Assembly (NCBI RefSeq): GCF_041080675.1
Contig: NZ_CP163520.1
Coordinates: 2,356,001 to 2,420,000 of the forward strand
DNA: 64,000 bases
Reading direction: 5' to 3'
Source: Streptomyces sp. cg36
GTDB taxonomy: Bacteria; Actinomycetota; Actinomycetes; Streptomycetales; Streptomycetaceae
Under the pieces are notes generated by a model that made no database searches, had not been told where the DNA came from, and saw only the letters and a list, made by a program, of their open reading frames with translations. Below are positions 31,494 through 39,201 of the stretch, piece by piece; within the stretch, counting starts at the first letter, position 1; each line of letters opens with the position of its first letter. Made by a program: the position numbers and the translations under genes.

Positions 31494-33884
31494 TCACCTC
31501 CTTGCTAGTTGACGCTGCCCGTACGCCACCGCGCGGGCTATTTCCTGGTCGCCGATCCGGATCACGATGTCCCGGCCCCGCTCGCTCTCAAGTGCCCGCA
31601 ACACGTCCACAAGCCCCGAATCCGCTGCTGACGTCCCGCGGGGAATCCGGACGGTTCCAGGAGTCTGTACGGGCCCGATATCGGGGACTCTGACCATGGA
31701 TTGCAGCCGCGCATCCAAAGTCGCCTGTTCGTCGTCGATTCCGTCGACCACGCCCGGCGGAATCCACCGTCCGATTTCCTTTCGCATGAGACGTGAGGGC
31801 GAGTTGATTCCGAGCGCCTTAGCGATGGGCCCGGGAATAGCACTCTTGGCCCAGCCCATGAGTTTGTCTTTGAGCCATCCCCCCATTCCCTTGACGCCGT
31901 CCCACAGGCCGCGCACGAGGTCTTGCCCCTTGCCCACCAGCAGACTGCCAAAGTCCCCGAGCGAGTCCCTGACCCGACCAGGCAGACCGCGCATCCACCC
32001 CAGGAACTCACCAAGCTTGCCCACTGATTTCTGACTGAACTCAGCGACCCAGCGCACCGCACCAACAAACGCAACACCGAGACTTCCCAGGATGCCAATG
32101 ACGTTGCTGATCCAGCTAATAGCCGTGCCCAGCGCCCAGAACAGGCCGGAAAATACCGGGCCAGCTAGGCGCAGCACAATTGGTATCAAGGTGCCGAGGA
32201 TGACAGCCGCAAGCCGCGCCACCCACGTAATAAGCGTGGCTGCCACCTCAATGACCGGCATCGACTTGTTGACGAGTTCCGAGAGCCGCGCCCCGATCAT
32301 CTGAAGTGCCGGAACGACGCGCGCGGTAGTGAAATCGGCCAGTGCGGAGAACGCGGGCTGCATGTGCTCCAGAACAGCCCCATAGACCGTCATCACGCCC
32401 GGGAGGAGAACCCCGGTCAGAACCGACCCGACCCCCTGGAGTACGGGCAATACAACGCTGCCGAGAGCCGCGCCCAGCTGTCCCGCAGCGGGAAGTACCT
32501 CCGCTGAGACGAGCTGCCCGAAGGACGAAAGGCTAGGTCCCACTGTCCGCTGAAAGGTATCTGCAAGGCCCGAGCCCTTTTGCCTCACTGAATCCAGCGC
32601 GGCAGAAATTCCCCCCGCCTCACCACTTGCTACGAGTGCAGAGCCAGCCGAGCGTGCCCCGTCTGCTATGCCCGAGAAAATCGGTGCGATGCGCCGCCCG
32701 GCAGCCTCAAACGCCGGAGTGAAAATACGGGAAACGGTGTCGGCGCCCGCAGTGAGCGCCGGAATCACGTAGGTACCTATCGCATTCGATACGCCGACCT
32801 GAAGTCTGCGCTTGAACTGTTCGATCCTGGCGCCCGCGTTGTTGTGGAGCGCGTCTCCCATCCGTTCGGCAGCACCCGCGGTATCACCGAGCGCCTTTAC
32901 GGCAGTCCTCGGGTCCATGGCAAGCAAAGATTTGCCAAGGTCTTCCGCTTTAGTTCCGAAAAGACCTACGGCGACTTGCGATCTTTGCGCGGGGTCCTTA
33001 ATTGCTTTGATGCCGTCAAGGACCTGTTGCAATCCCTCGCGGGCCCCTGGGCCACCCGCAGCAATCTTGCGGGTCATGTCCTCGGCACTCAGGCCGATAG
33101 CCTCATACGCTGCTGTACTGGTCTTCGATCCGTCAGTGGCGCGGATCTGAAATTCCTTCAGCGCGTCGGCGATAGTATCGGTATCCCGCGCGCCCGCCTG
33201 CATTCCCTGGGACATGAGCCCCATGGCGTCCGCGGCGGACAGTCCGAGATCCTGGAATTTGGTCGAATACTCGTTGAACGTATCCGCCATGTCGTCGGCA
33301 CGTGGCCCCATCCGTTGCATTCCCGCAGTGAGAATGTCAAGGGCTTCCGTGCCGTCCTTGGCAAGCCCGTTCTTGAGAATCTGACCGACCGCATTACTGG
33401 TCTGGCCTAGGTCCAGCTCGAACGTTTTACCAAGGTCAGTGACCTTGCCGGATATGGATTCGATCTGCGCGTTGGTGGCGTCCGGCGGGAGAATTCCCGA
33501 CCGCATGACGCCGGATATTGCGTCGGCCGCTTCCTCTACGGAGTCAGTGACACCGCCCGCGTAGAGCTGCCCCGCAGCTTTGCCGTACCGGGCCGCCTCG
33601 GCGGGCGTGCTGCCCAACTGCGCCTGAATCTTGCCGTTAATGGCGCCCTGGTCAAGAGCGTCCATGAACCCCTTCGCGAGCACGGCAGCCGCGGCAATAC
33701 CCACAGCAGCCAACCCGCCTTTGAGGACTCCACCCATTTTCCCGGTGAAGCCCTCGCCGGCTGTCCGCCCGCCTTCCTGACCAGCGCTCTCCGAGGGACC
33801 CGTAACCTGGCGTTGGAGTTCCCCCGCAAACCCCTGCACTTCGGGGACGATGGACACATAGCCCACGCCCACTTCAACCGCCAT
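31494..33884 (-). CDS. Tape measure protein
   Basis: A 796-residue protein setting tail length. VGYVSIVPEVQGFAGELQRQV at the N-terminus is typical of actinophage tape measures. The PhageMin_Tail region follows (EEAADAISGVMRSG, MQAGARDTDTIADALKEFQIRA), then Gly/Ala-rich hydrophobic segments (LAAVILGTLIPIVLRLAGPV, ILGSLGVAFVGAV) that may enter the host membrane, and the end SPSRLMRKEIGRWIPPGVVDGI. At this length the tail would be short for a siphovirus, roughly 110-120 nm by the usual 1.5 A per residue rule. Confidence 0.92.
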   Translation of the reverse strand: MAVEVGVGYVSIVPEVQGFAGELQRQVTGPSESAGQEGGRTAGEGFTGKMGGVLKGGLAAVGIAAAAVLAKGFMDALDQGAINGKIQAQLGSTPAEAARYGKAAGQLYAGGVTDSVEEAADAISGVMRSGILPPDATNAQIESISGKVTDLGKTFELDLGQTSNAVGQILKNGLAKDGTEALDILTAGMQRMGPRADDMADTFNEYSTKFQDLGLSAADAMGLMSQGMQAGARDTDTIADALKEFQIRATDGSKTSTAAYEAIGLSAEDMTRKIAAGGPGAREGLQQVLDGIKAIKDPAQRSQVAVGLFGTKAEDLGKSLLAMDPRTAVKALGDTAGAAERMGDALHNNAGARIEQFKRRLQVGVSNAIGTYVIPALTAGADTVSRIFTPAFEAAGRRIAPIFSGIADGARSAGSALVASGEAGGISAALDSVRQKGSGLADTFQRTVGPSLSSFGQLVSAEVLPAAGQLGAALGSVVLPVLQGVGSVLTGVLLPGVMTVYGAVLEHMQPAFSALADFTTARVVPALQMIGARLSELVNKSMPVIEVAATLITWVARLAAVILGTLIPIVLRLAGPVFSGLFWALGTAISWISNVIGILGSLGVAFVGAVRWVAEFSQKSVGKLGEFLGWMRGLPGRVRDSLGDFGSLLVGKGQDLVRGLWDGVKGMGGWLKDKLMGWAKSAIPGPIAKALGINSPSRLMRKEIGRWIPPGVVDGIDDEQATLDARLQSMVRVPDIGPVQTPGTVRIPRGTSAADSGLVDVLRALESERGRDIVIRIGDQEIARAVAYGQRQLARR

Positions 33885-33890
33885 GCCGGA

Positions 33891-34328
33891 TCACCCGCTT
33901 TCCGGCTGGTACTGCGCGAGATACGCGGACACTTCGCGCACGTCGCGTTTCGTCCCGCCGATCCGGCCCGAGCCCACCCCGGGGCGGGGAATGGGCTGCG
34001 GGCGTCTGGTCGGCGTTTTCGAGCCCGCGTTCCCGCGCTGCCAATTCGCCTCGGCAAGTCGGTCATGGAGCGCCGCGAGTAGCTGTGTTTCCAGCGTCCA
34101 CACGGACTCCTCGCCAACCATCGAGCGGGCTAGCGCAGAATCCGAGGGAAGCCCCGCGATTAGAGCCCGAAGACGACGCCACGTGAGCCCGGAGTTCGGC
34201 CGGTAGACGTCTCGCACGTCGGTGCCGTAGTAGCGCTGTAGGTCGCTTTCTATGGCCTCTCCGTGCTCACTCAGGAGCCGGAAGAGGCCGAGGATTCCCC
34301 CACCGGGGCCCCCTCGTGCTTCTGCCAC
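33891..34328 (-). CDS. Tail assembly chaperone, second frame (gpT-like)
   Basis: The 145-codon frame overlaps the end of the first chaperone gene by 58 bases in the -1 frame. LLSEHGEAIESDLQRYYGTDVRDVY and WRRLRALIAGLPSDSALARSM are typical of the downstream chaperone part. The GTG at 34328 has no ribosome site, so translation probably comes from -1 slippage in the G-run of the overlap (GGGGGCCCC at 34305-34313 or GGGGGAA at 34295-34301). The fusion acts as a scaffold for tail assembly and is absent from virions. Confidence 0.75.
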   Translation of the reverse strand: MAEARGGPGGGILGLFRLLSEHGEAIESDLQRYYGTDVRDVYRPNSGLTWRRLRALIAGLPSDSALARSMVGEESVWTLETQLLAALHDRLAEANWQRGNAGSKTPTRRPQPIPRPGVGSGRIGGTKRDVREVSAYLAQYQPESG

Positions 34329-34582
34329 TGGCGGAAAAGCTCACCGAGGGCAGCGAGAGGAACAGGGATTTCATCAAACCGGGCCCACTGGTCGCCAAGA
34401 CCAGCCTTCAGAAGGATTTCAATATCGTGGGCACTCGGGGAATCCAGACTGACCGCAGTAAGAATCGACTTGTCCAGCTCGCCCGCTGAAGGCATCGTGA
34501 ATATGTGTCCCGCGAGGGAGAATCGGAAGGGCTCGCGCCTCGCTTCCTTCACCCAGACATCGAGATCAAAAGCATTGCTCAA
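34271..34582 (-). CDS. Tail assembly chaperone, first frame (gpG-like)
   Basis: A 103-residue protein between the tube protein and tape measure genes, the invariable place of this pair. FRFSLAGHIFTMPSAGELDKSIL starts with a beta-rich part; helices follow (AHDIEILLKAGLGDQWARFDE). The end lies in the G-rich overlap where frameshifting to the second frame is expected. Confidence 0.78.
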   Translation of the reverse strand: MSNAFDLDVWVKEARREPFRFSLAGHIFTMPSAGELDKSILTAVSLDSPSAHDIEILLKAGLGDQWARFDEIPVPLAALGELFRQWQKHEGAPVGESSASSGS

Positions 34583-34625
34583 GGTAGTGCCTCACAAGAA
34601 TAGAAGGATCGTTTCTGCTAACGGG

Positions 34626-35189
34626 TTAAGCGGCGGGTGCAGAAGCCCAAGCGGGGTCGTCGCTGTACTTGTAGGCCACGGTCTGATCCGGGCCCGGGTA
34701 CGCTGTGATCGTCAGCTCGTAGGCAATCGCTTCATCTCCCTTGTAAGTGATGTCACCGGTCTCGGTTACCTCGCCGTCAGGAATCACGATGCGGATATGC
34801 GAGTTGCCGTCGATGACGTCGAATCCGAAAGTGCGCCGGTCCGGACCAGGGGCCTTGACTGCAAGCACCGACTTGCCACTAGTCGTGACCACCTTCGAGC
34901 CCTTGTGGTACAGCTCAAGAACTGTCTTGCTGGTCTCAATGGCCGTAAAGGAGAACGTCATTTCGCTGGAGGAAATGACCTTCCGGACGGTCTGCCCGCC
35001 CTGCCAGCCCTTGACTTCCGACGTGTCCGCCGAGTTGGACTCGGTAATACCGTCGTCGGAGATCCAGCCAATATCGGTAAAGGCTGCGTCCCACGGCGTG
35101 GTTGCGTCGGTGGGAAGCTTTGACTTTGGGGCTGCTACATAGGCAGCACCGGTAATCGCAACGCGCACAGCGTTTGCATTCAGAGACAT
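34626..35189 (-). CDS. Major tail protein (tail tube)
   Basis: A 187-residue tube protein. The sequence is beta-rich: AAYVAAPKSKLPTDATTPWDAA, TDIGWISDDGITESNSADTSEVKGWQGG, SSSEMTFSFTAIETSK, FGFDVIDGNSHIRIVIPDGEVTETGDITY. This pattern is shared by many actinophage tube proteins. It stacks in rings around the tape measure. AGAGAGGACACCTC precedes the ATG at 35189. It is a highly expressed gene, and its 5' gap also holds the promoter of the divergent gene at 35270. Confidence 0.88.
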   Translation of the reverse strand: MSLNANAVRVAITGAAYVAAPKSKLPTDATTPWDAAFTDIGWISDDGITESNSADTSEVKGWQGGQTVRKVISSSEMTFSFTAIETSKTVLELYHKGSKVVTTSGKSVLAVKAPGPDRRTFGFDVIDGNSHIRIVIPDGEVTETGDITYKGDEAIAYELTITAYPGPDQTVAYKYSDDPAWASAPAA

Positions 35190-35232
35190 GAGGTGTCCTC
35201 TCTGTATGGACGAGCAGAATGAGCGTTGACTC

Positions 35233-35261
35233 TTGACCCTGATGAAGTAACACGGCAGGAT
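35233..35261 (+). promoter_or_regulatory. Promoter of the leaderless plus-strand gene
   Basis: TTGACC (35233-35238) and CAGGAT (35256-35261), 17 bases apart, match the housekeeping Streptomyces consensus (TTGAC, TAGGAT). The ATG follows 8 bases after the -10 box, so the message would be leaderless. Confidence 0.65.
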
Positions 35262-35269
35262 CAGGCGTT

Positions 35270-35821
35270 ATGGATGCAGGAATAGCGGCAGCGCTAGGTG
35301 CCCTCGCTGGATCGGCCGCAACGATTTGCGCAGCGTTTGCGACGGGTTGGTCTCAGCGCGAGGGGGCGAGAATTGCCGTCAGAGCCGAACATAGAAAAGA
35401 GCGTCGGCAACCTCGACATGACGCATACAAAACCCTTATTGCACACGTGCACGAAATTATCCAAGTGGCCTCTTATGGAGTACCCGGCGACTTGGCTGCA
35501 TTGGAAGTCTGGGAAACGGAGGCTCGAAGCCTAAGAGACATTGGCTTGGAAATTGCGCTGCTTGGACCTAGCTATGTTGCGGACGCCGGGGAAAACGTAA
35601 CTAATACAGCTCTCGCTGCCCGTAACGCATGGCGTTCTCTGCATAGGATCGAGCGAGAGATCTCAACGGCCTCCGTCGACCGACGAACTCGACTACTTGA
35701 GGAATCGGCGAATGTTGGGACGGAATTCGATAGTGCATTAATCGGGCTGACTAGAGGCGTCAAAGCGTTCCGAGAAGCGGCTCAGAGGGCGCTAGATGAC
35801 GACGGAAGTAGGGCCCTTTAG
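35270..35821 (+). CDS. Opposite-strand membrane/helical protein in the structural block (moron candidate)
   Basis: A 183-residue protein read against the head-tail operon. Residues 1-26 (AGIAAALGALAGSAATICAAFATGW) form one membrane helix; the rest is a charged helical bundle (EHRKERRQPRHDAYKTLIAHVHEIIQVA, AWRSLHRIEREISTASVDRRTRLL). GC content looks lower than in its neighbours and A/T third positions are frequent. It has its own housekeeping-type promoter and no ribosome site. Such inserted genes usually work in the lysogen, for example in superinfection exclusion or phage defence; similar membrane-helix proteins are widespread in Streptomyces. The exact function is unknown. Confidence 0.72.
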   Translation: MDAGIAAALGALAGSAATICAAFATGWSQREGARIAVRAEHRKERRQPRHDAYKTLIAHVHEIIQVASYGVPGDLAALEVWETEARSLRDIGLEIALLGPSYVADAGENVTNTALAARNAWRSLHRIEREISTASVDRRTRLLEESANVGTEFDSALIGLTRGVKAFREAAQRALDDDGSRAL

Positions 35822-36225
35822 AGCACACGCCCGCGCATGTGAATTTCAGCCGCGAATGCGTACCGGGGCTGTCCGCTCTCCGGGTCCGGCAGCCACATCG
35901 GGCCGCCGACTTCCGTCACGCTGTAGACCGTGACCCCGCCGCGGACACCGGGAATCGCCCCGAGCAGACCGCGCACCAGGGCGCAAAGGTCGTGCGCCTG
36001 GTCCTCGCGCTCAGCCCACGCATGCACGTCGAGCCGGGCCCGGTCCGTTACCGGAGTCGGCGAGAAGCCCCCGAGCCGTTCCAGGCGAACGAACCGTGAG
36101 GGGCGGGGAGTTGGGACCCGAGAGACAACCGGAACCGCCTCGCCCACCGCCACAAGCGCGGAACGCAGATAGTCCGCGACGACTGCCACGGCGTCCGGCA
36201 TGACGATGACGGGCCTACTCGCCAC
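35818..36225 (-). CDS. Tail terminator/completion-like protein
   Basis: A 135-residue protein in the tail-terminator slot between gp10-like and tube protein genes. VVADYLRSALVAVGEAVPVVSRVP, FVRLERLGGFSPTPVTDRARLDVHAWA and YAFAAEIHMRG match the pattern of phage minor tail U/DUF3168-like proteins that cap the tube and join it to the head. The GTG at 36225 lies near the upstream stop; an ATG at 36201 is also possible. It is convergent with the plus-strand gene, sharing 4 bases at the end. Confidence 0.68.
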   Translation of the reverse strand: MASRPVIVMPDAVAVVADYLRSALVAVGEAVPVVSRVPTPRPSRFVRLERLGGFSPTPVTDRARLDVHAWAEREDQAHDLCALVRGLLGAIPGVRGGVTVYSVTEVGGPMWLPDPESGQPRYAFAAEIHMRGRVL

Positions 36226-36481
36226 GGGCGCCACCCATGCCGCGCAGTAGGTCCCGCCGCGAGCCCGCAAGCCCACCCGACTTGGGCCAGTTGTAGTTAC
36301 CGATTACCGCGGCACGCCACCGGCGCGAGCCCAACGCCGAGTCGGTACGGAATTTGCCCTCGGCCCCCGCAGCGGACGCAGCAATGCGGCCCGCGATGCG
36401 CTCGACCTCGCGGCCGGTCTCGGGAGTCTTCATAAAGCTGTTGATGTTGGTCCGGTTGGGCTGGAACCTCTTGAGCCTCAC
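36215..36481 (-). CDS. HK97 gp10-like head-tail protein
   Basis: An 88-residue basic protein: PNRTNINSFMKTPETGREVERIAGRIAASA, then FRTDSALGSRRWRAAVIGNY. The helix with REVERIAGRI followed by a beta part is typical of HK97 gp10-like proteins in the neck or tail-completion position. The GTG start overlaps the previous stop. Shorter than most gp10 proteins but acceptable for this group. Confidence 0.65.
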   Translation of the reverse strand: MRLKRFQPNRTNINSFMKTPETGREVERIAGRIAASAAGAEGKFRTDSALGSRRWRAAVIGNYNWPKSGGLAGSRRDLLRGMGGARGE

Positions 36482-36822
36482 CCTGCCACCTCCGTCAGCC
36501 GTACCTCGGTGTGGTGGTGTCGGCCCCCGACCATGTACCGACCCGGCTCGCCGTCGACATCGAGCAGCCGGCCAAGAGCCACCACGCGATCACCGGGGCC
36601 CAAGTCGACATCGACTCCGCGGCGGGTGATCAGGCGCCACCCGGTGACGATCACGGGGCGGTCCCCGGTCGCCTCGCTCGACGTATCCGGCTGGACGGAC
36701 ACCCCGCGGACCGTGGTCCTGGTCGCGCTCGACCAATCCCGCACGCTGGTGGTGTTGCCGTAGCGGTCGACTACGTACGGGGCCCGCACGACCACGACTG
36801 CCTGTGTGTAGAGGAGCGTCAC
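36478..36822 (-). CDS. Head-tail connector (stopper-like) protein
   Basis: A 114-residue beta-barrel-like protein: VVVVRAPYVVDRYGNTTSVRDWSSA, RPVIVTGWRLITRRGVDVDLGPGDRVVALG, RYMVGGRHHHTEVRL. This is the pattern of phage head-closure (gp16/stopper) proteins. The GTG start (36822) overlaps the adaptor stop by 4 bases. Confidence 0.72.
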   Translation of the reverse strand: MTLLYTQAVVVVRAPYVVDRYGNTTSVRDWSSATRTTVRGVSVQPDTSSEATGDRPVIVTGWRLITRRGVDVDLGPGDRVVALGRLLDVDGEPGRYMVGGRHHHTEVRLTEVAG

Positions 36823-37379
36823 CAGGGCGGCCCCTCGCCGAGCCGCACCACGGCAGCACGCGGGCGGTACCGGGCGAGCTGGTCCCGCTCGATGGGAGCG
36901 AGACTCGCGCCGATCGTCTCGGCGGCATACGTCACCGACACCGAGCCAGCTGACTCCTGCCGTAGATCAGCGGGGTTCGTCAGTACCCGACTGGCCAGCG
37001 TGAGCACCAGGGCCCGCACGTCCGCCGGGACAGTCACGTATCCGTGGGTGTAGGTGACGACCACGGGCCCGAACCCGAGAGCCCTCAACCACAGGTGATC
37101 ACGCCACACCCGAAATTCGTCCGGGCGCAGCTCCCTCCCACCCACGCGCACCAGGTCAATGGAGACCACCGGGCGTTGGGGCAATGCAACCGACTGCCCG
37201 CGCCGCGCAAGGGCTACGGTCGTCGTCCCTCTGGTGAACCTCTGCCGTGCTTCGGTACGGACGATCGCGGATGCGGTGTCGAGCACCAGGGCGGCCCCGG
37301 TGGGCAGCTCGTCCCGCTCGCGCTGCATCCACGCGGCAAGCTCGTCCACGGTGGCCAAGGCGGGAAGCAATACGGCCAC
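36819..37379 (-). CDS. Head-tail adaptor (gp15-like) protein
   Basis: A 186-residue protein. It begins LATVDELAAWMQRERDELPTGAALVLDTASAIVRTEA, the helical start of gp15/DUF-type adaptors, then VVSIDLVRVGGRELRPDEFRVWRDHLWL (beta) and VPADVRALVLTLASRVL. It binds the portal ring and the stopper. The GTG at 37379 touches the GAGGGG ribosome site; a TTG at 37370 with spacing 8 may be the real start. Confidence 0.72.
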   Translation of the reverse strand: MAVLLPALATVDELAAWMQRERDELPTGAALVLDTASAIVRTEARQRFTRGTTTVALARRGQSVALPQRPVVSIDLVRVGGRELRPDEFRVWRDHLWLRALGFGPVVVTYTHGYVTVPADVRALVLTLASRVLTNPADLRQESAGSVSVTYAAETIGASLAPIERDQLARYRPRAAVVRLGEGPPW

Positions 37380-37384
37380 CCCCT

Positions 37385-37543
37385 CTATTCGATTTCCTGA
37401 GCGCCGCACTCCAGACACCGCGCCACGGTCCGCGGGACCCCGGACGAGTCGAGAACGGGAAAGCTCTCCACTCGTTCCGGGGCACCGCAAGAATCCGCAT
37501 GCGGAATCCGGGGGGCGGACGCTGCCCGCTTGCGCGGTGGCAT
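37385..37543 (-). CDS. Small zinc-knuckle-like protein between capsid and connector genes
   Basis: A 52-codon gene. ATG at 37543 behind AAAGGGG (spacing 7), TAG at 37385-37387, 5 bases before the next start. The product is basic at first (MPPRKRAASAPRIP), then has one Cys (HADSCGAPE) and ends VARCLECGAQEIE, a C-x-x-C pair, so one small zinc site is possible. Many actinophages have a short gene here. Function is unknown. Confidence 0.62.
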   Translation of the reverse strand: MPPRKRAASAPRIPHADSCGAPERVESFPVLDSSGVPRTVARCLECGAQEIE

Positions 37544-37561
37544 TCCGTATCCCCTTTCCAA

Positions 37562-38518
37562 CTACTTGGCGAGAACGCCGTTAAGGCGGGCAGCACCACG
37601 GCCACCGAACACCGCAAGACCCGTGTAGAACTCAATCCGGGTGCGGTAAGAAGGCTTGGACTCCAGCTCGCCGAGGTCCGTAACCTGAATTCCGCCGTTG
37701 GTGAGACCGGTCACCGCGCGGTCGTCCTCGGCCTGGCCGAAGCGGACCGCGTAAATGCTGGACGCGTCGGTTGCGGCGCCCTGAGTTTCCGTCTGCGGCA
37801 GAATGTCAGCGCCCGCGGCAGTCTGGCCCGGGTCGAGCAGCGGAATGCCGTTGTAGGTCGCGACCATCTTTCCGGTAAGAGCCTCGCGGACCATCTCGTA
37901 ACCGCCGATCCGGCGGGCAGCCGACTTGATCTTTGCGATTACCGCACGGTTCGCGTACAGCGCGCCGTTAGCGTTGGTCAGGCCCGGGACCTGCGCAATC
38001 AGCGCGTCGAGCAGGTCAAAGAACGCGTGCGAGTCCTTACCGTCCGCGCCCACGATCGGAGCGCCGTTCGTGCCCGCCGAAACCACTTGAGCGCCGACCA
38101 GCCGCTTACGCAGACCGTCGAAACCCTTCGGCTCGGTGGCAACGTCGCCATTGAAAAACGCGTCCTGGAACTTATACGCGGCGGCCTTGATCTTCATGCG
38201 CGTCTGAATAGCGCGCTGATCGTTGAGATTGCCGCGGGTCTTCACGATGAACTTATCCACGTCCGCGTCACCGCCGAGGATTACAAGAGACTCGGACTTC
38301 TGGTTAACGGTGCCCGTGCTCTCGGCGTACGCCTCATTCACCGCTCGGAACTGCACGCCCGGGAGCGTGGCTTCCTCGTTGTAGGCGTACGAATTGCCCT
38401 CGATGGTCAGCAGCGGCAACCGGTCCAGAATGCTGGACTCCTGCACAAAAGTCTCGATGACCCCGCGCTGAAGATCGGTCGTGCTGAGCTTGGCAGCCTC
38501 GGGAAGAGTAAGTGCCAT
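37562..38518 (-). CDS. Major capsid protein
   Basis: A 318-residue protein after the scaffold gene. ALTLPEAAKLSTTDLQRGVIETFVQESSILDRLPLLTIEGNSYAYNE is an N-terminal pattern of HK97-fold coat proteins without a long cleaved delta domain. GALYANRAVIAKIKSAARRIGGYEMV and GIPLLDPGQ are the conserved central and loop parts. ATG at 38518 with AGGGGGAA upstream, after a terminator hairpin. HK97 fold is inferred from these patterns and from gene order. Confidence 0.88.
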   Translation of the reverse strand: MALTLPEAAKLSTTDLQRGVIETFVQESSILDRLPLLTIEGNSYAYNEEATLPGVQFRAVNEAYAESTGTVNQKSESLVILGGDADVDKFIVKTRGNLNDQRAIQTRMKIKAAAYKFQDAFFNGDVATEPKGFDGLRKRLVGAQVVSAGTNGAPIVGADGKDSHAFFDLLDALIAQVPGLTNANGALYANRAVIAKIKSAARRIGGYEMVREALTGKMVATYNGIPLLDPGQTAAGADILPQTETQGAATDASSIYAVRFGQAEDDRAVTGLTNGGIQVTDLGELESKPSYRTRIEFYTGLAVFGGRGAARLNGVLAK

Positions 38519-38547
38519 TGAGTGAATTCCCCCTGATTTTGGGCATG

Positions 38548-38580
38548 AAAAAAGGGACGGCACCTATTCAGGTGCGTCCC
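38548..38580 (-). terminator. Terminator between scaffold and capsid genes
   Basis: GGGACGCACCT pairs with AGGTGCCGTCCC (loop GAAT, one mismatch) followed by TTTTTT on the minus strand, then ATGCCCAAAATCAGGGGGA leading to the capsid gene. It may lower read-through so that the capsid is mainly made from a promoter or processed end here. Confidence 0.8.
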
Positions 38581-38619
38581 CTGGAATGGGTTGCAGGAAC
38601 GTTTCTGCGGAAAGGTTCC

Positions 38620-39189
38620 TTACGCGGCGTACGCGCGGCGCAGACGGTCCAGCGGGGTCGCCGGCTCGGGCTCAGCGGTGTCCCGTGGCCCCGCGCCCAC
38701 GTCGCCCCACGAACTCGCGGGGTCGGTCTCGGCGACCGCAAGATAGGGCTTGTCCTTGACGAGCTGGTCCACAGCGGCAGCCACCGCGGCAGCGTCGATA
38801 TCGCCCCCGGGGCCGGCGAGCGAGGACACGTCCAGCAGCGCGAGCGCGTCCGCCGGATCACGGAGCCGACCAGCGGCAGCCGCGCGCAGCTCGGCGCGAA
38901 CGAGCGCTTCTGTGAACTCCGCCCGTACCTCTGCGCGAAGCGCGTCAAGGTCGGTGCCCTTGGTTGCAGCGTTCGACCGGCGGAGCCGCGCCGCTTCCTG
39001 CTCGGCCTCGCTCGCGCGCTTCTCGGCAGCCTCGCGGGCAGCCCGCTCGGTCTTCACCGCGTTGGCCTGGTCGCCCTCGGCCCCCTTGCCCGCCTCGCCC
39101 TTGCGCTCACTGCCGGTAGCCGTACCGGGGGCCCCCTCGGGCTTGTCCTCGGGGCCGTTGCCCGGGGTGTTCTGCGGGTCGTCTGCCAT
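38620..39189 (-). CDS. Scaffolding protein
   Basis: A 189-residue charged protein. The N-terminal third is disordered and acidic (DDPQNTPGNGPEDKPEGAPG); a coiled coil follows (KTERAAREAAEKRASEAEQEAARLRRSN, DALRAEVRAEFTEAL). The position before the capsid gene and the composition are those of phage scaffolds, which guide capsid assembly and leave. ACAGGGGGACCAT lies before the ATG. Confidence 0.82.
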   Translation of the reverse strand: MADDPQNTPGNGPEDKPEGAPGTATGSERKGEAGKGAEGDQANAVKTERAAREAAEKRASEAEQEAARLRRSNAATKGTDLDALRAEVRAEFTEALVRAELRAAAAGRLRDPADALALLDVSSLAGPGGDIDAAAVAAAVDQLVKDKPYLAVAETDPASSWGDVGAGPRDTAEPEPATPLDRLRRAYAA

Positions 39190-39201
39190 ATGGTCCCCCT
39201 G

